A stretch of 64,000 bases of DNA from Bathynomus jamesi. Taxonomy: Eukaryota; Arthropoda; Malacostraca; Isopoda; Cirolanidae. The stretch is taken from contig JAJOZX010001569.1 in assembly GCA_023014485.1 (NCBI GenBank), positions 573,001 through 637,000 on the forward strand, read 5' to 3'. This document shows, piece after piece, positions 32,245 to 42,715 of the stretch. The notes under the pieces were generated by a model. It was not told the origin of the DNA. It saw nothing but the letters and a program-made list of their open reading frames with translations, and searched no databases. Numbering within the stretch: position 1 is the stretch's first letter; every line of letters starts with the position of its first letter. Both the position numbers and the translations under genes were made by a program.

Positions 32245-35200
32245 GTACACGGTAACCTCTTCAAAATTCATGAAACTTGGTGTGAGGGTTGGTTTAGGTC
32301 CAAATTACAAATTTCTGAATTTTTTTGAAAATTGTCAAGTTGGTCAAATTTTATGGCTTGACCAAATTTTGGTCAAATGAAAAAACCAATAATTTTCAAA
32401 CGTAAATATCTCGGCTCCTAATTGGGGTAGTGTAGTAAGTCTTAAATGATAAAGTATGTAAAATTAACTGTAGTTTCTAAATATGTATCATTTTTTTAGG
32501 GTAACAAAAATAAAATTATGATTTTTTGTGCGATTTGGCAGCGAAGATATCATTTTTCGAAAAAAAGACCAGGAATAAAAAAATGTTTATTTGATGTATG
32601 TACACCATAATAAGTAATAAAAAGTCAGCTTATCGACGATTAAATTATGAAAAAAAAAATGACAAAAAAAAAAATCCTCCAAATTTTAATAATTTTTTGC
32701 TTGCTTTCCAGATTTTCAGTATACAGTATACCTAATTTTCTAGTATATGTAAATTTACCTAACCCTTAAAATGCCTCAAAACAAAATTTTGTTGCGATCC
32801 TATGAAAAAACACTCAAGAAGAATTTTCTGTAACATCAAAAAAGTAAACTCTGCCATGGTAGCTGCAAGCTATGGAATTTTGGAAGAAAATCAATTACTA
32901 TGCAGCAATTGCTATGTCACAATTAAAAAGAAGCCAATTGTATTAGAATATGTTCAACATTCATCCAGAGAGCCGGAACCTGCACCAATACCTGAGTAAG
33001 ACATACTTAACGAATGTATGGAGCGAAGCAGTAGCGATTCCACGAATCCACCACCATTGGAAGAATTTGTCGTTCAAGACAGGCAATTCAATAAAGATTT
33101 GCTCAGCGACAATATTTTACCTTTATTTGATGAAAGCCCTATTAAAACAGGTAATAAAACAATAGAGACTCCGTTCAGGACATTTGTTTCTTAATGCCAA
33201 ATTCGTAGTTTTCTGTTTTTAAATATTAGCATCAGCACTTGAATACATATATACAAAATATTTGATATTTGATTATTTCACGCAACCTAAATTTATGAAT
33301 TTGTTTCACAGCTGGATTGAAGCTGGGACAAAAATGGATAAAGGCTTCTACGAAATTCAGATCGACAACGGAAAAGGTTAAACGAAGTTTTGAAGCTGCT
33401 TATGGGGCTCCTATTGACTATTCTGAAGCTGGTCCATCCAAAAAAAGTTGTTTGGAAGATGATTTAGAGAGGCAAGACTACTTTTCGGACATAGTTATTG
33501 AAATTTGACATTTTAAATTAAATTTAATAGTCATCGAAGTATATATTAAATTAAGTTTTATCTGTTTACATTTTTATAATCGGACAATATAATACATATA
33601 CATATATTTTATGAAAAGTTTAATTAAAAATATACTAATTAAACTTAATGTCAAATACACTTTATTTCAGGTATCAAAAGGTTATGGAAGAATTAAAGGA
33701 GAAATTTCAAGCAAGTAACGATTGCAATCTTAGGTTACAAATACTATCATTGTATCCCTATCCCATTGAAAAAATGGCTGACTTCTTTGGAGCAACAAAG
33801 TATATGGTGCGTAAGAGCCGCAATCTTCAAAAACAGTTTAGGATTCTTCCTAACATTCCAAACATGATGAAAGGGAAGGTCGTCACAGCTGAAATAAAAA
33901 AAATAATTTGGGAGTTTTATGAAAATGATGAATATAGTAGGATGTGCCCGGGAATCAAAGATTATAAGTTTGCAATAAATGAAGAGGGTGAAAAAATAAA
34001 AAAACAAAAAAGACTGGTATTGTGTAACTTGAAAGAGTTATATGCTGAATATGCAAAAAATGCTGAAAATCCCAAAATAGGCTTTAGTACCTTTGCTCAT
34101 CTTCGACTGTCGTGGTGCGTGCTTGGGGGACAAAGCGGAACTCACAGTGTCTGCGTATGTACGCATCACCAAAATCCGAAACTACAAATATCAGTGTTAG
34201 GCATTAAAGATTTAGACTATAAAAAATTAATGTCTTTATCCATCTATGGCATGGTCAATGAAGATTGTATGATGCACTGATGCAAAAGATGCCCGCGAGA
34301 GGTTGGAATAAAAAATTATTTGGAAAGTTTGGACTTCATGGTGATGGAAGAGATAAAATATAAACAATGGGTGTATGTTAAAAGATATCACCGAAACTCC
34401 AGAGGAATACGTGGAATGCTCACCAAAAAAATTGCACAACTGACAAGACACCACTTCACGAATAAAATGTCAGTCGAGTTACTTCAAAAATCTAAAAGAA
34501 ACTCTGCCCGAAAATGAAGGTGTTTTGGTGGGCGATTTCGCGGAAAACTTCTCATTCATCGTACAAGATTGTGCCCAGGGGTTTCATTGGGAGAACTCGC
34601 AATGTACAGTGCACCCATTCGTTTATTATTCCAAAAACAATGCAGGAAAACTAATTTGCAAAAGTTACTGCTTCGTTTCAAACCGTCGCAGGCATGATAC
34701 AATTCTGGTTCATAGTTTTCTCAAAAAATTAATCCTGTGCATCCAACAACAAAATTCAAACCTAACTAAAATTCATTATTTCACAGATGGATGCGCGGCT
34801 CAGTATAAGAATAAAACAAATTTTCTAAATTTATGCCATCATTTCGAAGACTTCAAAATTCATGCTGAGTGGAATTTTTTCGCGACATCCCACGGAAGAA
34901 TGCCTGCGACGGTATTGGCGGAACAGGTAAAAAGAGCAGTCGCCAGAGAAAGCTTACGACGGCCTCTCGACCATCAAATCTTAACAGCTGAGGACTTCTA
35001 CAATTTCTGCTCTCAAGAATTCCTAACCGCTATTGACTTTTTTTACGTCTCTGAGGCAGAAGTTGTAGATGTAGAGCTTTCTTTGCAAAAACGTCTGAGT
35101 GAACCTATTACTTCTATCAAAGGTACTCAACAATTACATCGCTTCGTCCCAATTTCCAAGAATTCGTTGAAGGTTTATCCACTCTCTCAGAGTGCACAGT

Positions 35201-36432
35201 CAGTCGAAATAAGAGAGCTCATTAGAGTTTCTGCTTCGGATCAAGAACATAATACTGTCTCTCAATGCGAAATTGAAACAGGCTCTTTTGTGGGTTGTAT
35301 GTATGAAAATAAACTATGGCTCGGATTAGTCCAGTCCTTTGACTGTGAATATGATGATTTTCTGATAAAATTTCTCCATCCTTCGGGCGTATGTCCCTCA
35401 TACATTTTTCCTGCGCAAGATGATGTTTGTCACGTTCCAACAGAAAATATATTTGGGAGTATTGAAGCAAGTTTACGAGGAGGAACAAGAATACAATACA
35501 TTTTTCCGCTTCAAGAATTAAATAACTTTTCAAAGAAGATAAAATAAATTCTATCGAATGTATACTATTTAAGATTGTCTATATAATATTTCTAAAATTT
35601 TTATCTAAGATTTGTGTATCTACTTAATAGTTATAAAAATCTTTTCAAATTCTTTTTTCTTATTATTATATTATTAGTGTCTAAAATTTGGATTCACTGG
35701 ATGAGAATACTGTCTCTTAATTCATTCTCAAAGACTTGTGTACGTGTAGTATTAGGAAGAGTATTTTATACTCTGATAAGCGCTTTATAAATTAAACATT
35801 ATTATTGTCAATATATTCTGTCCCTAAATATAAGAGAGGTTATGTATGTACATTGTACATATATTTTAAAAGATTTTTTCTCCTTTGGTTTATCTACATG
35901 TATTTTTTATATGATTTGAAAATTGTCTTTTTTTGGACCAACAAGTCTGTAATAAATCTTCGTCTGAAAAAAAATTTATTACTTAATTTCAAACTCAGTT
36001 TTGAGCCTTATAATAAACTATAAGCTGACTTTTTATTACTTATTATGGTGTACATACATCAAATAAACATTTTTTATTCTTGGTCTTTTTTTGAAAAATG
36101 ATATCTTCGCTGCCAAATCGCAAAAAAAAAAAAATTGACATTTTTTCCAAAAAATCATAATTTTATTTTTGTTACCCTAAAAAAATGATACATATTTAGA
36201 AACTACAGTTAATTTTACATATTTTATCATTTAAGACTTATTACGCTACCACAATTAGCAGCTGAGATATTTACGTTTGAAAATTGTTGGTTTTTTCATT
36301 TGACCAAAATTTGGTCAAGCCATAAAATTTGACCAACTTGACCAATTTTCAAAAAAATTCAGATTTTTGTAATTTGGACCAAAACCAACCCTCACACCAA
36401 GTTTCATGAATTTTGGAGATGGTGGAGTGTAC
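32245..36432 (+). mobile_element. Long-TIR element, member iii of the 4-bp-TSD family
   Basis: Inverted repeats of about 400 bp (32245-32645 and 36010-36432) begin GTACAC and continue through AAAATTCATGAAACTTGGTG. They flank a plus-strand gene homologous to members i and ii. The inverted ends differ from those of i and ii in sequence, and I could not see a matching 4-bp duplication. The membership therefore rests on the protein. Confidence 0.78.
32772..35547 (+). pseudogene. Transposase-like gene of the 4-bp-TSD family, member iii
   Basis: Exon 1 (about 32772-33151) has LLCSNCYVTIKKKP and PLEEFVVQD and ends at a plausible GTAATA donor. Exon 2 starts after TTTCACAG at 33313 (KLGQKWIKASTKFR). 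A further acceptor TTTCAG lies near 33668. The core contains ILSLYPYPIEKMADFFGAT, YMVRKSRNLQKQFRILP, SRMCPGIKDYKF, QKRLVLCNLKELYAEY, GGQSGTHSVCVCTHHQNPKL, VGDFAENFSFIVQDCAQGFH, YFTDGCAAQYKNK, FFATSHGR and GGTRIQYIFPLQEL. Damage includes an in-frame TGA after EDCMMH (34278), a frameshift near 34500, and two compensating indels near 34900 that replace the CDGIGG motif by MPATVLAEQ. Confidence 0.82.
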
Positions 36433-37604
36433 ATTTGGCACTTTCATTTGTCTATTTGTCCTGGAATTACCCATCTGTTTTCTTTTTACAGGTGATCTTG
36501 TACACACACAGTTTCTGTGCTGGTGTGTTTTGTCTACCTCATTTTCCGCTAGGAGCACTGTAGTAGCTGTTCAGTTAAGATGGCATCTGTGACAGAGAAG
36601 GCACAATGTGTTGTGTGACTTGCAGAAACAAAATCTCCTGTCAATGTTCAGCGAAGGTTCAGAACAAAGTATGGAAAGAATTCACCTGATGTGAAGTTAA
36701 TTAAGTCGTGGATGAAAAAATTCTTGAAAAAGGGAAAGAGCAGTGGTAGACCATCAGTTTCTGATGGGATGGTGGAAAACATTCAAACTGCTTTCACACA
36801 GTCACCAAGGAAATCAGTGAGACAAGCTTCATGCCAACTAAAGATACTGAAGTCTACGGTGCACAAGGTGTTACACAAACGTTTGAAGTTACACGCCTAC
36901 AAGGTACAAATTGTTCAAGAACTGAAGCCTGATGACTGTCCAAAATGTGAACAATTTGCTATTGACATTTTGAACAACATTGATGAGGATAATGACTTCT
37001 TGTTACGTGTCTGCTGTTCAGACGAGGCTACGTTTCATCTTAGTGGTCGAGTCAACAGATACAATGTGCGTATTTGGGGATTGGAAAACCCATGACATAA
37101 GGGAGCATATTCGGGGCAGCCCGAAGATCAATGTCTGGTGTGGACTAATGCATGACCAGATAATTGGTCCTTTCTTCTTCGCTGAGAACACTGTTTCTGC
37201 AACTGTGTACCTGGATATGCTCACCAATTACGCCATCCCCTAGCTGCAGGACAGGCAGCCAACTGTCATCTTCCAACAGGATGGGGCACCCCTTCTTTGG
37301 GTGCATGTTGTTTGTGAAACTCTCGATGCAACATTTCCAAATCGATGGATTGGCAGGGAACGCATTACAGATGCAATTGCAACAGTTAACCCACAAATGT
37401 TGGCAAATGCGTGGCATGAGTGTGAATACTATTTAGACATTTTACGTACCACTAGGGGTGCACATGTGGAAGCTTATTAAGTTCATTAACTATGTATCAA
37501 AACTTTGTATGTTTATCTACTTATGATTAAAACTGTTTGAATACAAGTGTTTATTTAAAAGTTATAGCATGCTTTAAGCAGGGTAATCATTTATGGACAC
37601 ACTG
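36433..37604 (+). mobile_element. Mariner remnant with right TIR only
   Basis: The right end reads GGTAATCATTTATGGACACACTG followed by TA at 37605. The corresponding left end is not present, so the element is truncated, apparently where member iii begins. It contains a broken plus-strand transposase. Confidence 0.75.
36580..37480 (+). pseudogene. Mariner-type transposase (broken)
   Basis: It starts at ATG 36580 (MASVTEKAQCVV) and has an HTH region with NVQRRFRTKYGKNSPDVK and SSGRPSVSDGMVENI. The catalytic part keeps VCCSDEATFHLSG (first Asp) and VIFQQDGAPLLWVHV (second Asp). The third catalytic block is deleted: the sequence passes from ATFPNRWIGRE straight to RITDAIATVNPQ and the C-terminal TTRGAHVEAY-stop. 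There is a one-base frameshift after YNVRIWG and an in-frame TAG after NYAIP (37243). This lineage is common in arthropods and resembles the fragment at 1297-1528. Confidence 0.88.
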
Positions 37605-37861
37605 TATGTTTAGATATATAGAATAGATAATTACATTTGTGTAATTGTAATTGATTCAGACAAAATTAATTGTAATTGCAATTGATTCAGACAAAATTAA
37701 TTGTAATTGTAATTGCAATTGCAATTGATCTTGAAATTGTGAAGTACAATACTAACTATAATTAATTTGAAGAAAAATAAAAAAATTGTAATTGTTTCCA
37801 TTTTGTGTAATTGAACCCAACCCTGGCTTTTAAGCTACATATGTTTTTTTTTTTTTTTTAG

Positions 37862-38830
37862 ATGAACATGGATTTCAGCAGTTTGAATATGGGCAGGTTC
37901 TGTTGTGACCCATTTAAAAAACACACAGGAAAAGTGAAAAAAGGCATTCGTGCATTGACTAAAAATTTGATTGATCAAAATCCTGAATTGAAACTAACAA
38001 ATAATCATAAAGCATATGCAATGTGTCAAAATATACTAGCAAATCATCCATCCCCAATGCCTGAATGTGAACCACTTGAAAAATCACCATCCACCTCAAG
38101 TGCCCCATCTGAGCTAGAAACTGTTGATGATGTAGTTGAAATGCAGTATGAGCTTAGTAAATTCAATGCTTCATTGGCCACACTTGATGAGACCCCAATA
38201 AAACCATGTAAATACACTAACAGCGCTGGATACGCAAAGAGAAAGTTGAGGGAAGTAGTAGTAGTTGTGAAAAGAAAGCTTGAACTTGCAACTAAACAAT
38301 CAATTTCATGCAGTGACTCAGATGATATAGAACTGGAGATTCTTCAACAACTAAAAAAAAAATTTAATCAAGTGGCAAGTCGAAGTGAAAAACTGACAAT
38401 TCTTACTATCCTACCAAAAAGATGGACACAAGTAAAGATCAGAGAAGAATTTAAGTGCTCAGATTACATGGCTAGGCAAGCAAAGAGTTTGGTGAGGGAG
38501 AAGGGAGTGCTTTCAACTCCTAATCCGCGTTTGGGGAAACACCTGAATAGTGAAACTGCTGCCAAAGTAATTGACTTATATCATTCGCCAGATGATAGTA
38601 GACAAATGCCAGGGTTGAAAGACTGTTTCTGTAAAAGGAGCTGATAGTAGGCGGGAAAGAAAACAAAAATTGCGAATCTTATGCAACCTAAAAGAAGCAT
38701 TTGAGGTTTTTTAAAACAAACCATCCAATGATTAAAATAGGATTTTCAAAATTTGCAGAGCTTCGGCCAAAAGAATGTGTGTTGCCAGTGGAACAAAGGT
38801 ACTGGAAAAAGGTACTTGGTCAAAATGGAG
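37862..38830 (+). pseudogene. N-terminal part of 4-bp-TSD family gene, member ii
   Basis: The open part (37862-38644) reads MNMDFSSLNMGRFCCDPFKK, a Ser/Thr-rich linker with ATLDETPIKPCKYTN, an HTH-like ILPKRWTQVKIREEFKCS and YMARQAKSLVREKG, then DDSRQMPGLKDCFC. In shifted frames it continues LRILCNLKEAFEVF and KIGFSKFAELRPKECVLP. It then meets the inverted repeat. The VGDF-ENY and SDGCAGQYKN core blocks present in members i and iii are missing, so this is an internal-deletion derivative. A frameshift at about 38630 and a poly-A indel near 38710 add to the damage. Confidence 0.8.
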
Positions 38831-39331
38831 GTAGGTATGGTCCACTGAAATGGCTGTAGCATTTATACTAACTTAATCAACACTAAAAATCTTGTTCTAG
38901 GTTAAGGTATCCATGTGTACCCAAAATTAGGTGAAAGGAGAAAAAAATCAGTTTACATCAAATGACCTACACAAGGTCAAAGGTCAAAAATAAGATAAAC
39001 TTTTTTTTTCCGACCACTGAGGTAAAATATGAATAGAAACAAAGTTGTAGATCTGCTTAAAAGCTTTAAAATAGTGTTTAAATGGTCTCTGTAAGTGCAA
39101 TAGGGGCCCGAGATAGTTCATGTTGAAATATGGTATGACCTTGGAAATTGACCTTTTTTTTGACAAAATTCGAATGGCAATATCTCCGAAACCGTATGAC
39201 CTAGTGTTGAAACAAGTGCCATTCTGTTTTTCTCACCAAGATCTATAAGTGTGCAAATTTTAAAAAAAATTGGTGATGGTCACGTTTTTTTGACCCAAAA
39301 TTCCATTGAACTGACATGGAATGACCCGCAA

Positions 39332-39619
39332 GTTAAAGGTCTTGAATTAATGGCATTTTGAATGTTAGATTTAGCAGAGTAACAAGGTCATATTAATCTA
39401 ATCTGGATCTTCCTATGGTCTTGTACAAACAGTTCTTTACTACTCTGATTAATCTCTCCCAAGCTGCACCCATCCATGCTGAATAAACTGAGAGTCTAAT
39501 ATGTTTGATGTTATTTGCTCTCATATGTTCCTGAAATTCATCAGATTCTAATGATGATTCTAGAGTATATTACCTCCTACTATGAACCCTTTAGCATTGT
39601 TGCTGTAAACAAAATCACA
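39332..39619 (-). pseudogene. BEL/Pao integrase, middle segment
   Basis: The minus strand reads YSNNAKGF, IRLSVYSAWMGAAWERLIRV, VKNCLYKTIGRSRLD and NAINSRPLT. WERLI carries the catalytic Glu. YSNNAKGF is the position where Pao integrases have S-D-N-x-x-x-F, so the second catalytic Asp is replaced by Asn. The segment lies between a Tigger MITE (39622-40035) and member ii (27778-39327), and has small frame changes. Confidence 0.8.
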
Positions 39620-39621
39620 TA

Positions 39622-40035
39622 CAACAATACCTTGGGATCAAATGTAGAATTCGGACCCCAGCCTTCTTTATTTAGCTTTATAAGGCTAACTAATGAAAAT
39701 ATCACGACCTAACCTAACCAATCGTCAAGGGCGTACAGTTAACCTAACGATTGGTTAGGTTAGGTCATGATATTTTCGTTAGTTAGCCTTATAAAGCTAA
39801 CTAAAGAAGGCTGGGGTCTGAATTCTACATTTGATCCATACCTTGCACAGCGCGGTTAATTGGATCATCTGTTTTTCGAATAAAAGTCGAAAGTTCGTTG
39901 AATGAAATAGTACCAAAAAGAAATTAGAAAACAATAGGAAAATTGTGCGCTAAATTTAAAGAAATTGCTGAAAATACAAACTGTGCTACATCAAAACCTG
40001 CGCTAATCAAAACCGCGCTGTTGAAGGTATTACTG
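39622..40035. mobile_element. Pogo-type MITE with foldback insertion
   Basis: CAACAATACCTT at 39622 and AAGGTATTACTG ending at 40035 are imperfect inverted ends flanked by TA. The interior has GCGCGGTTAATTGGATC against GCTAATCAAAACCGCGC. A 203-bp foldback MITE (39635-39837) sits close to the left end. The right TA (40036-40037) is shared with the next MITE. Confidence 0.8.
39635..39837. mobile_element. Foldback MITE, TSD ATACCTTG
   Basis: Two nearly identical arms of about 90 bp in inverted orientation start GGATCAAATGTAGAATTC and contain CTTATAAAGCTAACTA and GGTTAGGTTAGGTC. They flank a loop of about 23 bp. The exact 8-bp duplication ATACCTTG lies at 39627-39634 and 39838-39845. It carries no gene. 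The 8-bp duplication with GG-starting ends leaves Merlin, hAT or P-like ancestry open. Confidence 0.93.
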
Positions 40036-40212
40036 TACAGTAAATACTTGATAAGTTGGACTATATAGGGTAGGGTGCATTAAACGCCCCATGATTTTCA
40101 AAAAGTTGTTGGATTTTAATGTCTATTCCCTCAAATGTTACACTTGTTGGTAGAAGTATGTATGCCAAAAATAAATCAAATCGGAGGTGGTCCTGGGTGG
40201 CCACCGGCCACT

Positions 40213-40310
40213 TTTATATATTTAGTAGTGATGCACCGAATATTCGGCAAATATTCGGTATTACTTATAATACTAATATACAAATATTCGGTATTACTAT
40301 ACTTACATTG
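40213..40310. mobile_element. Solo end of a hAT-like element (TAGTGATGCACCGAATATTCGG type)
   Basis: TAGTGATGCACCGAATATTC, followed by repeated AATATTCGGTATTA words, looks like the end of another hAT family. No matching second end is present. It lies near the left end of the 40071-43113 element. Confidence 0.55.
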
Positions 40311-40350
40311 ATTGAAAGTTGAAAATGTATAAAACACAACGCCAATGTCA

Positions 40351-42715
40351 CTACTCCAACTTTGCTCGTTTCCGCAAATTTGGCCTCGCTTTGCGGTCAC
40401 ATTCAACCACTTGAAGAAGATTTTGGAAGTGGTCTTCTCCTCTTGCAGCTGAGACAAAATCAGTTGTGAGCTTTACTGCTCTCTCCGCAGGGTCATTCAC
40501 AACATTTAACCTATCCACAATGGACTTGGCTGCCTTGAAGTGGTCATTGTTCTGCCAATTGTCAACATCCTCTGTTAGGAAGGTCATATCCAGGTGAAGA
40601 AGGTTCACTGTAAACCACGAGTCCTCGTTCACAAGATCAGCCAGGGTTGTCGCTTCTGTAATTTTTGGAAATGACGGTTTGCCATATCCAGAACCGTAGC
40701 GGTGTTTTGGAGTGCTTGGCATTTCATCTGGTTGTATGGCCAGTAACACATCTGCAAGGGCACGACGCTCCTTTTGAGGTACTGCATTGCTGAACAGTGC
40801 CAAAACAACCAGTTCTGGGGTTAAATACCACAAATGTCTATCAAAGGCTTTCACAGCGCTGGCTGAAATGATTGAGTTGACAGCTTTATAGTTGAGCAGA
40901 GTCTTGTATAAGCACAAATCAAACCATGGGGCATTTGAAGCAGACTGACATATGAGCCACCAATCACAATAAATATAAACACAAAAAAACAACAAACTCC
41001 TTCAGTTTTTCCTGTTGATGTGTTGTTACAGTTCCTCGAGGTAGTACAGAAATTTGCTCTTCAAGTAGGCATATTTTGATGGAATAAAGAATCTTTGACA
41101 TCCACCTTGCTTTATGCATGGCCCCAGGTCTGTGGAGTGTTCCTTGTTTTGTGACATCATCATCGAGGACTACCTGGCAGAGTTGTGCCATTTCCTTGTA
41201 GTCTTCCCTACAGTATGAAGCGCTTGTGCGGATTGTGCTTAAAACCTTGTTTTTGCAGGATAAAAGCAGTTGTTGTGCATCGTCATTGTACATTGAAATG
41301 TCAATTTTGGTTAAACTTTCATCCTTTGCATGCGATATGCGTTCCCAATTCTTCTGGAATCTTTGGAACAAAGATGCTTCTGGAGACTTTGATGTCTCAA
41401 TTTTGAGAGTGTCAAACACATGATCCAGGATTACCTCTCCAACATGATGGCGACATGCACCACAGAAGAGCACGGTCCAGTTTTGATTGAATGGTAACAC
41501 AGGCAGCTGTAACGTGTCCAGTGTTTGATGCTGTTGTGTCAAAACATAAGTTGACAACTGACTGTTTGCACTTCCATGAATGTAGAAACGTGTAAGTGTG
41601 CTCGGCAATGATGTCACCTGATGACATATCACTTCCACGAGGATATCTAGCCACTCCCAGTAGCTTTACATCAGTGGCATTCCCAACCAACACTGGCAAT
41701 CTTTCTTCCTTGCCATTCTTGTTTGTGAGCGTATGCATCTGCTTGCCATCCCAGTGAAGTGTTGCAGCTGTTGGGGCGATCCAATTTTCTCGAATATCTT
41801 TGGCGATAGCACTTGTTATTGATCGTCGAGCCTTATCAGCTGTTGAATACGACTTGGCCACACAACGTGGATCACCTCCTGCCTCTTGAATTACAGCTTC
41901 GGTGAGCACAGCCTGTTGAACAGGAGTTATGTTTAGTCGAGTAGCAACAGACACGACTGAAGGCCTTTTCAGAATATCATGAGGAATAAAGGCAGATGTA
42001 CCTGCATATGTTGATCTGTGGTGACTATGCTTCCTTTGAAGCTCTGGAATCGCCTCTTCTTCAGTTTCTTCCAAGCTATCTGCAGAGGCACTATCATCAG
42101 AGCATACAGAACTTTCATCTCTTGTACACTGGATGATTCATGACGTTCTCGTCTTGAAGCTTCCGCTAAGATGCGTTTTTCTTTTCTACGATCTTTATCA
42201 GCTTTCTTCTTGTCAACACTACCAAATGAGGCTACTCTGTCAGATTTCATTGACTCTAAAAATGCTCTATCTTCCTCATTCTTAATGTTTGTCATTGCAT
42301 CTTTTGTCCATACACCAAAGGTCTTATCAAGACGTTCATTCATGGATTGCAACTTAGCCAAAGTGTTTGGAGATTCTCTGCGAGAAACAGGTATTTGACG
42401 CAATTTGTTATTGTCATTAAGAAGGTCAAGTATTAGTTTGCAGCATTGATGGTCTGAAAGCATAGGAATATTTGCTTTAGTGTAGAATGTTTTCAGCTGG
42501 ATAAGGACTATGCTGGCAGATTTCCATTTGAGTGGCTGTGTTTGTTTGCCTTCACATATTTCTTTCTGGATGTGCCACATCACGCATCGAAGAACCTGCC
42601 GGCAAGTTGGGAGGCGGACTCCTGTCAATGTACCATCTCCTTCTGTAAGAGCATTGCCAAGACCAAAAATGGCACTTGCTAATCTGGTCTTCTTAGCTTC
42701 CATTGTTACAGCTTC
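40351..42715 (-). pseudogene. FDTTASNTG-family transposase-like gene (most complete copy)
   Basis: It starts at about 42715 (MEAVTMEAKKTRLAS). Blocks in order are LPTCRQVLRCVMWHIQKEI, a basic region (DKDRRKEKRI), TLHWDGKQM, LPVLVGNATDVKLLGVARYP, VVNLCFDTTASNTGHV, ACRHHVGEVILDHVF, TLHRPGAMHKARWMSKILYS, FDRHLWYLTPELVVLALFS, PAERAVKLTTDFV, and the C-terminal NLLQVVECDRKARPNLRKRA. D of HWDG, D of FDTT and the CRHH segment look like an RNase-H-fold core. One-base frameshifts occur near 42100, 41435 and in a T-run near 40985. Relatives are at 46361-48112 and 49112-53629. It is a widespread invertebrate repeat protein, and I do not know a formal name. Confidence 0.8.

Larger units (their letters stand above)
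31998..37825. mobile_element. hAT-type element with TAATTG arrays, TSD GCTTTTAA
   Basis: CAGGGTTGGATACAATGAAT starts at 31998, and GAACCCAACCCTG ends at 37825. The exact 8-bp duplication GCTTTTAA flanks it (31990-31997, 37826-37833). Arrays of GTAATTGTAATTG lie just inside each end (about 32030-32115 and 37620-37800). It has no hAT transposase of its own. Inside are 4-bp-TSD member iii and a mariner remnant. Confidence 0.92.
27778..39327 (+). mobile_element. Long-TIR element with 4-bp TSD, member ii (host of two hATs)
   Basis: The ends GGGTCATTCCATGTCAGTTC and the inverse (to 39327) are flanked by GTAA (27774-27777) and GCAA (39328-39331), one mismatch apart. The inverted repeats are about 540 bp (27778-27896 plus 31013-31430, against about 38800-39327). 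They are rich in AGGTCA/TGACCT words. It is inserted in BEL/Pao integrase. Only the N-terminal part of its plus-strand gene remains (37862-38830). It hosts hAT elements at 27897-31012 and 31998-37825. Confidence 0.87.

Noticed and set aside
37862..38644. A 260-codon ORF as a host gene
   Set aside because: It matches the N-terminal regions of the 4-bp-TSD family proteins and lies within the inverted repeats of member ii.
39700..39760. Telomere-like AACCTAACCT repeats (also 1710, 31550, 61850)
   Set aside because: Only two or three units are present, some inside a MITE, so this is not a telomere or interstitial telomeric array.
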